In this document: piece by piece, positions 1-6,689 of the stretch
Position numbering within the stretch: the first letter of the stretch is position 1
Layout of the letters: every line of letters begins with the position of its first letter
Assembly (NCBI GenBank): GCA_016875155.1
Contig: VGSD01000024.1
Span: forward strand, 1-13,119
Source: Deltaproteobacteria bacterium
GTDB lineage: Bacteria; Desulfobacterota; BSN033; UBA1163
DNA length: 13,119 bases
Direction of reading: 5' to 3'
Notes under the pieces: model-generated
What the model was told of the DNA's origin: nothing
Database searches by the model: none
What the model saw: only the letters and a program-made list of their open reading frames with translations
Position numbers and translations under genes: made by a program

Positions 1-276
1 CGCCCCTATCTCCGGTTTCATGCAGGTGGAGAAAGCATTGAATCAGTAGGGAAAACGGTCTACTATGCGAAGAACGGTGTCGATGGAGTGATCCATATCT
101 TCCCCTTCACCTGTATGCCTGAGCTGGTCGCACAGACCATCCTGACAAAAGTCCAGAAAGACCTCGATATTCCCATCCTCACATTAGTCATTGATGAGCA
201 CACAGCCATGGGCGGAGTGGAGACACGGTTGGAAGCCTTTGTTGATCTTCTGGAGAGAAGGAGGAAACGTCAATGA
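1..276 (+). CDS. CoA-activase-related / 2-hydroxyacyl-CoA dehydratase-type protein, C-terminal fragment
   Basis: The reading frame is open from the first base and ends at TGA 274-276, giving the last 91 residues of a gene that starts upstream of the window. The segment HIFPFTCMPELVAQ, followed by a DIPILTLVIDEHTA stretch and a closing RLEAFVDLLERR helix, matches the C-terminus of the protein group annotated as CoA protein activase or acyl-CoA dehydratase activase-related (COG3581/DUF2229-like, related to the D-component of 2-hydroxyacyl-CoA dehydratases). Known members work with ATP-dependent Fe-S activators that drive radical dehydration or reduction of acyl-CoA in anaerobes. The conserved Cys in FTCMPE would be a cluster ligand by analogy. 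The N-terminal part is missing, so the full architecture and substrate are unknown. The stop codon overlaps the next gene's start (ATGA), indicating one operon. Confidence 0.75.
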   Translation, partial: RPYLRFHAGGESIESVGKTVYYAKNGVDGVIHIFPFTCMPELVAQTILTKVQKDLDIPILTLVIDEHTAMGGVETRLEAFVDLLERRRKRQ

Positions 277-1181
277 CAGGCCGACAGGTCAGCTTTTTCA
301 TCTCCCTCTTTCATCTTTTTGCCTCTCTGGTTCCAAGATCCACACATCGGATCTTTGCCTCAACAGGAAACCATCTGATTTTCCTTGTCCTCAAGAGGTA
401 CAGAGAGATTGTAAAGGAGAATATCCGAACCATTGGGAAGGGAAAATATACCGAAAAGGAGGTTTCCGGACTCGCCAAACGATGCTTCCAGAATTATAGC
501 CATAAACTTCTGGACTACATGACTATGCAACGGTTGAATTCTTCCAATCAAGGAGAATGGGTTGAAAAGGAAGTAGGTGAGGAAAACCTGAAGAAAGCCC
601 TTATCGGAGGAAGAGGAGTGATCTGTGTTACCCCACATCTGAGTCATTGGGAATTGGGAGGCTATGTCCTGGCTTCAAAGGGGTATCCGATTAACATCCT
701 GACACTCCGGGAAGAGAGCCAGTATCTTTCCCATTATGAAGAGGGGCTTCGCAAGAGAGCGGGTATCCGGACGATTATCATTGATCCGAAGGAGAAGCCG
801 AATTTGGCCATTCTCGACATTGCAAAGCGATTAAGAAATAATGAGATTGTGGCGATGGTGGCGGACCGAATTCGTGAAGGGGAGGGAATAGAAGTCGAAT
901 TCTTCGGCCAGCCAACCCTCTTCCCTTCAGGGGCAGCCCACCTCGCTATTGAAACAGGTGCTGCCATTGTTCCGGTCTTCGTCGTCCTTGAGAGGAATAT
1001 GAAATATTGGGGAATCATAAGAGAACCAATTTCCATTCGAAAGGGTGGGACAAAAGAAGAGGCGATCAGGCAGTGTGTTCAGGAGATGGCAATGTGTTTT
1101 GAAGAAGTGATCAGTCAATACCCTGACCAATGGTTCAATTTTTTCCCTTATTGGAAGAAGAGGATGGGACAGCATGGTTAA
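273..1181 (+). CDS. LpxL/HtrB-like lysophospholipid acyltransferase family protein
   Basis: A 302-residue protein of about the usual length for the LpxL/HtrB (lauroyl/myristoyl acyltransferase) family, which transfers acyl chains to lipid A precursors or other lipid acceptors at the inner membrane. The catalytic HX4E motif is H122-L-S-H-W-E127, following the strand GVICVTPHLS. A second family block, VADRIREGEG (about residues 197-206), is followed by FFGQP and a PSGAAHLAIETGAAIVPVFV segment typical of the acyl-acceptor pocket. The N-terminus has a hydrophobic stretch (residues 7-21) but no cleavable signal, consistent with a peripheral or monotopic membrane enzyme. The ATG at 273 lies in the preceding stop (ATGA), suggesting translational coupling. 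The acceptor cannot be inferred: similar enzymes occur in lipid A synthesis and also inside aryl-polyene and other specialised lipid clusters. The neighbours here (activase-like, SRPBCC) do not look like a lipid A operon. Confidence 0.85.
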   Translation: MTGRQVSFFISLFHLFASLVPRSTHRIFASTGNHLIFLVLKRYREIVKENIRTIGKGKYTEKEVSGLAKRCFQNYSHKLLDYMTMQRLNSSNQGEWVEKEVGEENLKKALIGGRGVICVTPHLSHWELGGYVLASKGYPINILTLREESQYLSHYEEGLRKRAGIRTIIIDPKEKPNLAILDIAKRLRNNEIVAMVADRIREGEGIEVEFFGQPTLFPSGAAHLAIETGAAIVPVFVVLERNMKYWGIIREPISIRKGGTKEEAIRQCVQEMAMCFEEVISQYPDQWFNFFPYWKKRMGQHG

Positions 1182-1677
1182 AAAAAAATCAGGGGCCACT
1201 TATATCATCGGGGAAAAGATCTATCGAGGGAAGGTGAACCAGCATCGAACCCTGATCCAAAAGGACCCAGAGGCGATTTACAAAATCCTTATTGATCCAG
1301 GGCAGATGAAGCAATGGTGCCCTATTGAACAGATCTCGGTGGAAAGAGTGACTCCCGGGGAATTCCGTGTGGGAACCCTGTCCCGTTTTAAACTAAATTT
1401 TCGAATCCAACCGGAATGGAATTCGGAGGTCATCCACCTTGAAAGCAATCGACAGATCATATCCCGATTTATAAACGGGATCTTCGAAGGCGGGATTGAG
1501 TTATGGGATCTAAAAAGGACCGAAACCGGTACAGAAGTAACACATACCTTGGTTTATCAAATCAAACGATGGATTTACAAAGTTGGATGGTTTCTCCTGG
1601 GGGGAGAAAAGAAACATAACGAACTCACAGAGCTTGCCCTCAGGCGCCTCAAATCCCTATTGGAAGGGAACTCATGA
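1174..1677 (+). CDS. SRPBCC (START/Bet v1-like) domain protein
   Basis: A 167-residue protein that fits one SRPBCC fold, a hydrophobic-ligand-binding barrel found in polyketide cyclases, COQ10-type proteins and many uncharacterised bacterial proteins. The diagnostic pattern is a first strand (HRTLIQKDPEAIYKILIDP) with helix and turn at residues 25-43, then MKQWCP near 45-50, beta strands around 52-120 including a WNSEVIHL strand, and a long C-terminal helix (about 140-165, ending LALRRLKSLLEG). No catalytic residues can be assigned by eye. The start codon lies 8 nt inside the acyltransferase gene, and a purine-rich AGAGGATGGG precedes it, so the gene is co-translated with its neighbour. A role in binding or cyclising a lipidic or acyl intermediate is inference from context only. 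Confidence 0.8.
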   Translation: MVKKKSGATYIIGEKIYRGKVNQHRTLIQKDPEAIYKILIDPGQMKQWCPIEQISVERVTPGEFRVGTLSRFKLNFRIQPEWNSEVIHLESNRQIISRFINGIFEGGIELWDLKRTETGTEVTHTLVYQIKRWIYKVGWFLLGGEKKHNELTELALRRLKSLLEGNS

Positions 1678-1767
1678 TGTTTTTGATTTCTTACCTGACT
1701 GTATCAATGATCAACTGGCAAATGTGGTCCTTTTGAGAGCTGAGGCCTTTTCCATTTCTTTAACCTT

Positions 1768-1995
1768 TCATTTGTCTGTTAATACATATCCCTTTTCTTT
1801 CATACAAGAGAAGTAAAAATCTTTGGATTGTTCTTTAGATATTTCCTCTTTCATCAAAGCTTCCCTTGTTTTTTGTTTACAAATCCAATTATCATGTTTT
1901 ATTGTTTCATCCGATGTATTAGGCCTATACCATTTTTTTGAGCATCCAACCACCAACAATATCGTCAACATTAAAATAAGCCAAAACTTTTTCAT
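1768..1995 (-). CDS. small lipoprotein of unknown function
   Basis: A 75-residue protein beginning with a classical lipoprotein signal: positively charged MKK, hydrophobic core (residues 4-15) and lipobox VVGC with C18 as the lipidated residue. The mature part is only about 58 residues, rich in Lys/Glu, with an early KKWYRPNTS segment, C39, and a C-terminal C64-M-K-E-K-G-Y motif. The spaced C39/C64 pair could form a disulfide in the periplasm. Small lipoproteins with a W-x-x-P start and a CMxxKGY/W end occur widely in proteobacteria, but I know of no assigned function. A strong Shine-Dalgarno (AGGAGG on the minus strand, just upstream of the ATG) supports the start. Residue +2 of the mature protein is Ser, which by the E. 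coli rule favours outer-membrane sorting. The gene is isolated, AT-rich relative to its neighbours, and convergent with the SRPBCC gene. Confidence 0.7.
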   Translation of the reverse strand: MKKFWLILMLTILLVVGCSKKWYRPNTSDETIKHDNWICKQKTREALMKEEISKEQSKDFYFSCMKEKGYVLTDK

Positions 1996-2030
1996 TTTTT
2001 CCTCCTTTCCCTGGAATTATTAGCCAACAA

Positions 2031-2209
2031 GGTTAGAGGTTAGGTTGTTAGGTTAATTGGGTTTCCGGTAGGTTTTCTTTGATGAAACAACTATCATAAG
2101 ATATTGAACAAGTCAATCTAAAGAACTTTGTGAAAACTATTTTTTATATCTTCATGTGCAGCCTTAAACATATTCAGGAATACTCTAACTTGTTTCCTTT
2201 GTTAGGTTA
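2031..2209. repeat. GTTAGG-type short direct repeats
   Basis: GGTTAGA (2031-2037) and GGTTAGG (2038-2044) are adjacent heptamers. They are followed by TTGTTAGGTTA at 2045-2055. The same 11-mer TTGTTAGGTTA recurs exactly at 2199-2209. The inverse of GTTAGAG, CTCTAAC, occurs at 2184-2190. The copies sit between the lipoprotein and the promoter of the radical SAM gene. They could be remnants of a degenerate heptamer repeat or binding sites; the sequence alone does not decide. Confidence 0.5.
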
Positions 2210-2228
2210 CAACGGGCATAAAATAGAA

Positions 2229-2257
2229 TTGATAATGTATTCATTGAGTGATAATAT
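2229..2257 (+). promoter_or_regulatory. putative sigma70-type promoter of the radical SAM gene
   Basis: TTGATA at 2229-2234 (one mismatch to TTGACA) and TAATAT at 2252-2257 are separated by exactly 17 nt. The predicted start near 2264 would give a leader of about 70 nt before the ATG at 2333. The AT-rich surroundings raise the chance of a fortuitous match, so this is a motif call only. Confidence 0.45.
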
Positions 2258-2332
2258 TTTTTCCATCTATAGCATAGGAGATGTTTTCTCACAGATGATT
2301 GTTTCCAGGAATAAGGATCAGGGTAATCGTTT

Positions 2333-3613
2333 ATGAAAGTTCTTTTGGTTGTACCTGGTTGGTCTCCGTCAAACCTCTGGGGACAGATACAATTTAAATT
2401 TCCACCACTGAGCCTTCTTACCCTAGTCGCTGCATCTCCAGAGGATGTGGAAGTCTCCATCATTGATGAAAATATTGAGAAGATCGATTTCGAAAACACA
2501 GCCGATTTAGTAGGGATCACAGTAATGACCCCACAAGCTCCCAGAGCTTATCAAATCGCTGATGAATTTAGAAAGAGAGGAAAACAGGTCGCCCTTGGAG
2601 GTTTCCATGTCTCTCACCTTCCAGCAGAGGCACTGAATCATGCCGATACCGTGATCATTGGGGAAGGAGACCGAGTGTGGAAAGAAGTGATCAAAGATTA
2701 TCAGGAGTCGAAACTAAAGAAAATCTATAAGGATGATGAACTTGTTTCACTCTCTGAAATTAAAACCCCCCAAAGAGATCTTATCAAAGGGAAGGATTAT
2801 CTGTTTACCAATACCATTCAGACAACCCGGGGTTGTCCTTTTGATTGTGAATTCTGTTCTGTCTCCTCCTTCTTCGGGAGGATCTACCGGACCCGACCCA
2901 TTCCCATAGTCATGGAAGAACTGAGAAAGTTAAGGCAGAAGAATGTTTTTCTCTTTCTCGTCGATGATAATCTTGTCGGAAACCGTTCCTATGCCAAAAC
3001 CCTTTTCCAGGAAATGGCCTCATTAAAATTCAAGTGGGCTAGCCACGCCCCTCTCGATTTTGCAAACGATGAAGAATTGCTCAAACTTGCTTCCCAGAGT
3101 GGCTGCATGGCGCTCTTTGTAGGATTTGAGTCTCTCAGCCGGGATAACCTTTCCATGATGAGGAAAAAAACGAGTATCGGAATTTCCCCCATCGAAGCCG
3201 TGAGGAAATTCCATGATCAGGGCATTGGGATTCTTGCCTCTTTTATCCTTGGATATGACCATGACACTCCTGATACATTTGAGAAGATCCTGGAGTTTTG
3301 CCACCAGGGAAAGATTGACGGCGGCCTCTTTCCTATCCTTACTCCTTATCCAGGAACCCGCTTGAGGAAGAGGTTGAAGAATGAAGGAAGATTATTGACA
3401 GACCAATGGGATCTCTATGATATGGAGCATGTGACCTTTCTTCCCAAAAGGATGAGTCCTGAAAAACTCCGGGAAGGGTTTAATTGGCTGAACTCCTCTT
3501 TTCTCTCCAGGACTTCTATCTTTCGAAGGCTATTTAAAATCCATCGATCCCTTCAAATCTTTGGGCCAATGAACTTTGGATTCCGCAAAGCCTGGAAGAA
3601 AAAAACAACCTGA
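2333..3613 (+). CDS. B12-binding-domain radical SAM protein (class B type)
   Basis: A 426-residue, apparently complete member of the cobalamin-binding radical SAM superfamily. The N-terminal Rossmann-like B12-binding domain covers about residues 1-125, with MKVLLVVPG, the ADLVGITVMTPQAPRA turn, ALGGFHVSHLP and VIIGEGD. A linker leads to the radical SAM domain with TTRGCPFDCEFC, where C168, C172 and C175 form the CxxxCxxC [4Fe-4S] site. Later blocks are FLVDDNLVGN (208-217), the GFESLSRDNL segment (264-273), FILGYD (304-309) and LTPYPGTRLRKRL (336-348). This is the block order seen in hopanoid methylases of the HpnP/HpnR kind and in many uncharacterised enzymes. A clear DxHxxG cobalamin-ligand motif is not visible. 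Likely chemistry is SAM-dependent radical methylation or rearrangement of an unreactive carbon; the substrate is unknown. An AGGATCAGGG stretch upstream is a weak ribosome binding site. The gene appears monocistronic and is convergent with the nucleotidase. Confidence 0.85.
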   Translation: MKVLLVVPGWSPSNLWGQIQFKFPPLSLLTLVAASPEDVEVSIIDENIEKIDFENTADLVGITVMTPQAPRAYQIADEFRKRGKQVALGGFHVSHLPAEALNHADTVIIGEGDRVWKEVIKDYQESKLKKIYKDDELVSLSEIKTPQRDLIKGKDYLFTNTIQTTRGCPFDCEFCSVSSFFGRIYRTRPIPIVMEELRKLRQKNVFLFLVDDNLVGNRSYAKTLFQEMASLKFKWASHAPLDFANDEELLKLASQSGCMALFVGFESLSRDNLSMMRKKTSIGISPIEAVRKFHDQGIGILASFILGYDHDTPDTFEKILEFCHQGKIDGGLFPILTPYPGTRLRKRLKNEGRLLTDQWDLYDMEHVTFLPKRMSPEKLREGFNWLNSSFLSRTSIFRRLFKIHRSLQIFGPMNFGFRKAWKKKTT

Positions 3614-3615
3614 AG

Positions 3616-3645
3616 TCTATTTTTTGTCGATGGTAATAAAATAGA
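3616..3645. terminator. possible bidirectional AT-rich hairpin between convergent genes
   Basis: TCTATTTT (3616-3623) is exactly inverted as AAAATAGA (3638-3645), with a 14-nt loop. It fills the 38-nt gap between the radical SAM stop (3611-3613) and the nucleotidase stop (3652-3654). Its U/A-rich arms could serve both directions, but the stem has only two G-C pairs, so termination strength is doubtful. Confidence 0.3.
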
Positions 3646-3651
3646 TCTAAA

Positions 3652-5631
3652 TCACCCTCTCATCTTTTTCACTACAAAGTAAGTCGTTAACCCTACAATA
3701 AGAAAAATGATAACGATGGCGCCGAGGGCGATCCAGGTGACGTAGGTGCTTCTTGAGAGGAGACGAACCGGGTTCCAGCTCGGTTCTTTTACGATTCTTC
3801 CAAGTTTACCTCTGTATTTGTCGGGTATGTCCGGAATTCCATCTCCATCCTTATCCGGAAAACTTCTCACATAATCCATCAGGACGGTCCATTGTTTCAG
3901 TTCCTGGATATCCGGTTTCTCCCTGTCTACATCCACCCTCAAGGGAAGAAGGAGATCAAACGGATTTCCTTTGACCCTCTCGGGGATAACAGGGTTTCCT
4001 TTTCGGTTCTTAGGGACAATATTGAGGAGGCCGTAAGTGAACCGCCCTACGAAACTGATAAACGTTGCATTGTAAAGATTGGTAGCGACCCTGTAGAATG
4101 CCTTGTTCGACTCCGAATAGTCGAGAGGACGAAATCCTTCCTCTTCGCTTCCAATCGCAATATCGGTCACCCGGTCAAAGATCATCCGGTTGGGATTATA
4201 TTTGAATTTTAGCCCTGAAACCTGAAGGAAGAATTTTCGCCCCTTCATCGGATAGATGCTGGTCACCACCTCGAGGATCTTCTTGATCTCGTGTCCATGG
4301 AGATAACAGGTGATGATCGGGTATCCCATACTGTCGTCCGCACGACTGATCCCAAGCGGAACGATGCGGAAAAGATCGCAGACCGCAACCGTGCCGGTTT
4401 TCCCTTTGAGAAGATCATCCCGAATGGCTCCGTTCGATTCAATGGCAACGACCACTTTGGAGACAGGGTCGTTTGGGTCGTAATCGATTCTGTTTACTGC
4501 CCAGCGGATGGAGTCCGCAATGAGATTACCAAGATTGGATTCATCGGTCGTCAGGGTCAGGTCGAAGCCGGTCTTGGCCAACACCTGCTGAAAGGTGAGG
4601 CCGTATTCCTTAAGGACCCTTTGTCCGACGAGGCTGATAGAGGATTCGATCACTCGCTGAATCTTCTCGTCCCCCTGAATCCGATCATCCACCTCCACCA
4701 GGGCGTATTGCTTTAACGTAAGCCGGCCCTTCTCATAGGCGAGATCGAGAATGCCGACATTCCTGCCATGGGTATAAGCCTGAACGATGAGGGTTTCGTT
4801 AACCCGAAGTGGCTGGGTGAGCTTGGTATGGGTATGACTACTGACAATGATATCAATGCCAGGGACTTCCTTTGCCAACAGTTCATCCTCCGAGCGCGAC
4901 TTTTTCTCTGAGAGCCCACCGTGGGAAAGACAGATGATCAGATCTACCTTCTCCTTCTCCCTAAGAATTTTTACCATCTCCCGCGAGATCTCGATCGGGT
5001 TTTTGAATTTGACCGGTCTGGCAAAGGGTGAGACCTCTGCGGCATCCTTTCCCATGATGCCGAAAAACCCAATCCGGATCCCCTGTATTTCTTTCACCGC
5101 GTAGGGTTTGACCCATCCCTTTTTAAAAATTTCCTCGAGCGTGTCATCCTCAGGGTTCTCCTGATTAAAGATGGCGCTCGAAAAGACGATCTCCGGTATT
5201 CCGCCTTTTTGATGGGCAGAGTTGATGATTCGTGCCAATCCTTTTGGCATGAGGTCAAATTCGTGATTTCCGAACGTGATCACATCATAGCCCATCTCTT
5301 TCATGAGACGGAGCTCAAGCCCCTCTTCACGCGAGATCATATGAAAGAGAGAACCCATGAGAAAATCTCCTGCATCAACGACCAGGGTCGGATTGTTCCG
5401 CTTCGATTTCTCCGTTTGGATGACCGTCGCCACTCTTGCCCATCCGCCCAGAGTTGCGTCATCTCCGGTTTTGAGTGGCGAGTAGTCGAGATTGGGTGAA
5501 AGGCCGAGGAGATGGGAATGCAGGTCATTGGTATGGATGAGGGACAGAAGTTTTTCCTTGCCATGAAGAAGAGAGGGGAGCAGAAGCAGGAGAATGATCA
5601 ACATTAATAATCGTTTTCTATCTTTTTTCAT
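3652..5631 (-). CDS. 5'-nucleotidase/UshA-family periplasmic phosphohydrolase with C-terminal membrane anchor
   Basis: A 659-residue protein with a basic N-terminus and hydrophobic signal segment (about residues 7-23). The metallophosphatase domain (about 28-310) shows all the family metal-ligand blocks: NDLHSH (35-40), DAGD (86-89), GNHEFD (121-126, including the His/Asp catalytic pair of this family), SHGG (236-239) and SHTHT (265-269). The 5'-nucleotidase C-terminal domain (about 340-560) has ESNGAIRDD (398-406) and a VPLGI block (424-428) in the substrate-binding region. Members hydrolyse nucleotides, UDP-sugars or 2',3'-cyclic nucleotides in the periplasm. A DKDGDGIPD segment (593-601) resembles a thrombospondin type 3 calcium site. 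It is followed by a single transmembrane helix (about 632-654) and a short basic tail, so the enzyme is probably tethered to the inner membrane facing the periplasm. The start is supported by AGGAGA a few bases upstream of the ATG. Substrate is not predictable from this alone. Confidence 0.9.
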   Translation of the reverse strand: MKKDRKRLLMLIILLLLLPSLLHGKEKLLSLIHTNDLHSHLLGLSPNLDYSPLKTGDDATLGGWARVATVIQTEKSKRNNPTLVVDAGDFLMGSLFHMISREEGLELRLMKEMGYDVITFGNHEFDLMPKGLARIINSAHQKGGIPEIVFSSAIFNQENPEDDTLEEIFKKGWVKPYAVKEIQGIRIGFFGIMGKDAAEVSPFARPVKFKNPIEISREMVKILREKEKVDLIICLSHGGLSEKKSRSEDELLAKEVPGIDIIVSSHTHTKLTQPLRVNETLIVQAYTHGRNVGILDLAYEKGRLTLKQYALVEVDDRIQGDEKIQRVIESSISLVGQRVLKEYGLTFQQVLAKTGFDLTLTTDESNLGNLIADSIRWAVNRIDYDPNDPVSKVVVAIESNGAIRDDLLKGKTGTVAVCDLFRIVPLGISRADDSMGYPIITCYLHGHEIKKILEVVTSIYPMKGRKFFLQVSGLKFKYNPNRMIFDRVTDIAIGSEEEGFRPLDYSESNKAFYRVATNLYNATFISFVGRFTYGLLNIVPKNRKGNPVIPERVKGNPFDLLLPLRVDVDREKPDIQELKQWTVLMDYVRSFPDKDGDGIPDIPDKYRGKLGRIVKEPSWNPVRLLSRSTYVTWIALGAIVIIFLIVGLTTYFVVKKMRG

Positions 5632-5657
5632 TTTCTCTCCTATTGCTTACAAAGTTA

Positions 5658-5778
5658 CCAAATCTACTCCTCTCCCCTGGTGGGAGAGGGCGGGGTGAGG
5701 GGGAGAAGATCCTATTCACCCCCACCTTCATCCTCCCCCATCAAGGGGGAGGATCATATTGGGCGATTTTCATTATCT
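5658..5778. repeat. GC-rich double-hairpin intergenic repeat, copy 1
   Basis: A ~121-bp element beginning CCAAATCT and ending near ATTATCT. The first hairpin is CCTCTCCC (5669-5676) / GGGAGAGG (5682-5689) with loop CTGGT. The second is TCCTCCCCC (5731-5739) / GGGGGAGGA (5745-5753) with loop ATCAA. Between them lies a C-rich CACCCCCACC segment. It aligns over its whole length and in the same orientation with 8056-8183. It lies between the nucleotidase start and the lipid kinase stop, and could also stabilise or end the minus-strand transcript, though no U-tract follows. Confidence 0.8.
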
Positions 5779-5807
5779 CATGCGGGTCAATCGGCCATGA
5801 TGATTGC

Positions 5808-6689
5808 TCAAAAAATTGGTGCAAGAACCCTGATCGTCTGGTTTCCGATGTTGCATTCGGCAGGGAGTCTCCCTGCGGGCTCGCCATCAGCAAACAAGTC
5901 TCTTTCTTCATCGGAGACGATCTTTATTTTTCTGCCAGTGGCCATCATGATTCTCGGATGGGTGACGTGGGTTCCCTTGAAGACCTTTGGAAACTGTCTT
6001 AACAGTTCGAACTTGGAAATCTCTTTGACCATACAGATGTCGAGCAATCCATCATCCATCACAGCCTCAGGAGCGATTTTCATGCCTCCCCCATAGAATG
6101 GAGCATTGGCAACGGATACCATCATCACACGCTCCCTCCAGGTCTGAGCATCAATGGTGATTTCAACCTCAAAAGGCTTAAAATTCTTCAACGCTTTCAG
6201 GACACAGATGATATAACCCAACGTCCCGCCGAAATAACCTTTATGGTCATTGGCCAGCCTGTTGACCTCGCCATCAAAACCGACGTAAGCTACGGCGACA
6301 AAAGGGGTCTTCTGATTGATGCTTGGCAAATCGAGCTTACGAAGGGACGGGTTGGAGAGGAAAGAACAATTGCTTTTCAAATCTGCGGGCAGGCTTATAT
6401 TCCTGGCAAAATCATTGCCCCGGCCACAGGGCAGGTAGCCGAACGGAAGGCATGTTTCCGCAATGGCCGGAAGCGCGTGGTGGACTGTCCCGTCACCTCC
6501 GGAAAGGAGGATGGCATCGATTCCCCGGGCAGGGGCGCTCATAATTTTTGAACGCATTTCATCCGGGGTGCTCGAAATCTCGTAAAGAAAATGGTGGGAT
6601 GATTCCGAGAGCCAATGTTTCATACGGGGAAGAAGGCGAAGGGTTTTCCCGCCGCCTGCGGCAGGATTGACGATCACCAATATCTTCAT
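5808..6689 (-). CDS. diacylglycerol kinase-family lipid kinase (YegS/DgkB-like)
   Basis: A 293-residue protein, the normal length for soluble bacterial lipid kinases of the DAGK catalytic-domain family (YegS, DgkB, BmrU), which phosphorylate diacylglycerol or related lipids with ATP. The order of motifs is complete: IVNPAAGGGK (6-15) in the nucleotide-binding loop, the signature SGGDGTVHHAL (63-73), PCGRGNDFAR (87-96), and in the C-terminal beta-sandwich AYVGFDGEVN (134-143), GGGMKIAPEA (200-209) with DDGLLD (212-217), and the catalytic-region ADGEPA (267-272). There is no signal peptide, so it is a cytosolic enzyme acting at the membrane. The ATG overlaps the stop of the upstream MFS gene (ATGA), and an AGGAAGGAG stretch lies about 11 nt ahead, so translation is probably coupled. 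Sphingosine- or other lipid-kinase specificity cannot be excluded. Confidence 0.9.
   Translation of the reverse strand: MKILVIVNPAAGGGKTLRLLPRMKHWLSESSHHFLYEISSTPDEMRSKIMSAPARGIDAILLSGGDGTVHHALPAIAETCLPFGYLPCGRGNDFARNISLPADLKSNCSFLSNPSLRKLDLPSINQKTPFVAVAYVGFDGEVNRLANDHKGYFGGTLGYIICVLKALKNFKPFEVEITIDAQTWRERVMMVSVANAPFYGGGMKIAPEAVMDDGLLDICMVKEISKFELLRQFPKVFKGTHVTHPRIMMATGRKIKIVSDEERDLFADGEPAGRLPAECNIGNQTIRVLAPIF

Larger units (their letters stand above)
1996..2332. other. 337-bp AT-rich divergent intergenic region
   Basis: This region separates the minus-strand lipoprotein from the plus-strand radical SAM gene. It is visibly more AT-rich than the surrounding genes. It holds GTTAGG-type short repeats (2031-2055 and 2199-2209) and a sigma70-like promoter at 2229-2257. 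Short open frames inside it have no ribosome binding site or recognisable protein signature. The Shine-Dalgarno of the lipoprotein lies at its left edge. Confidence 0.7.

Noticed and set aside
4291..4716. A 141-codon plus-strand frame inside the 5'-nucleotidase gene
   Set aside because: It mirrors the coding strand of a complete 5'-nucleotidase with all motifs in order, and its own translation resembles no protein.
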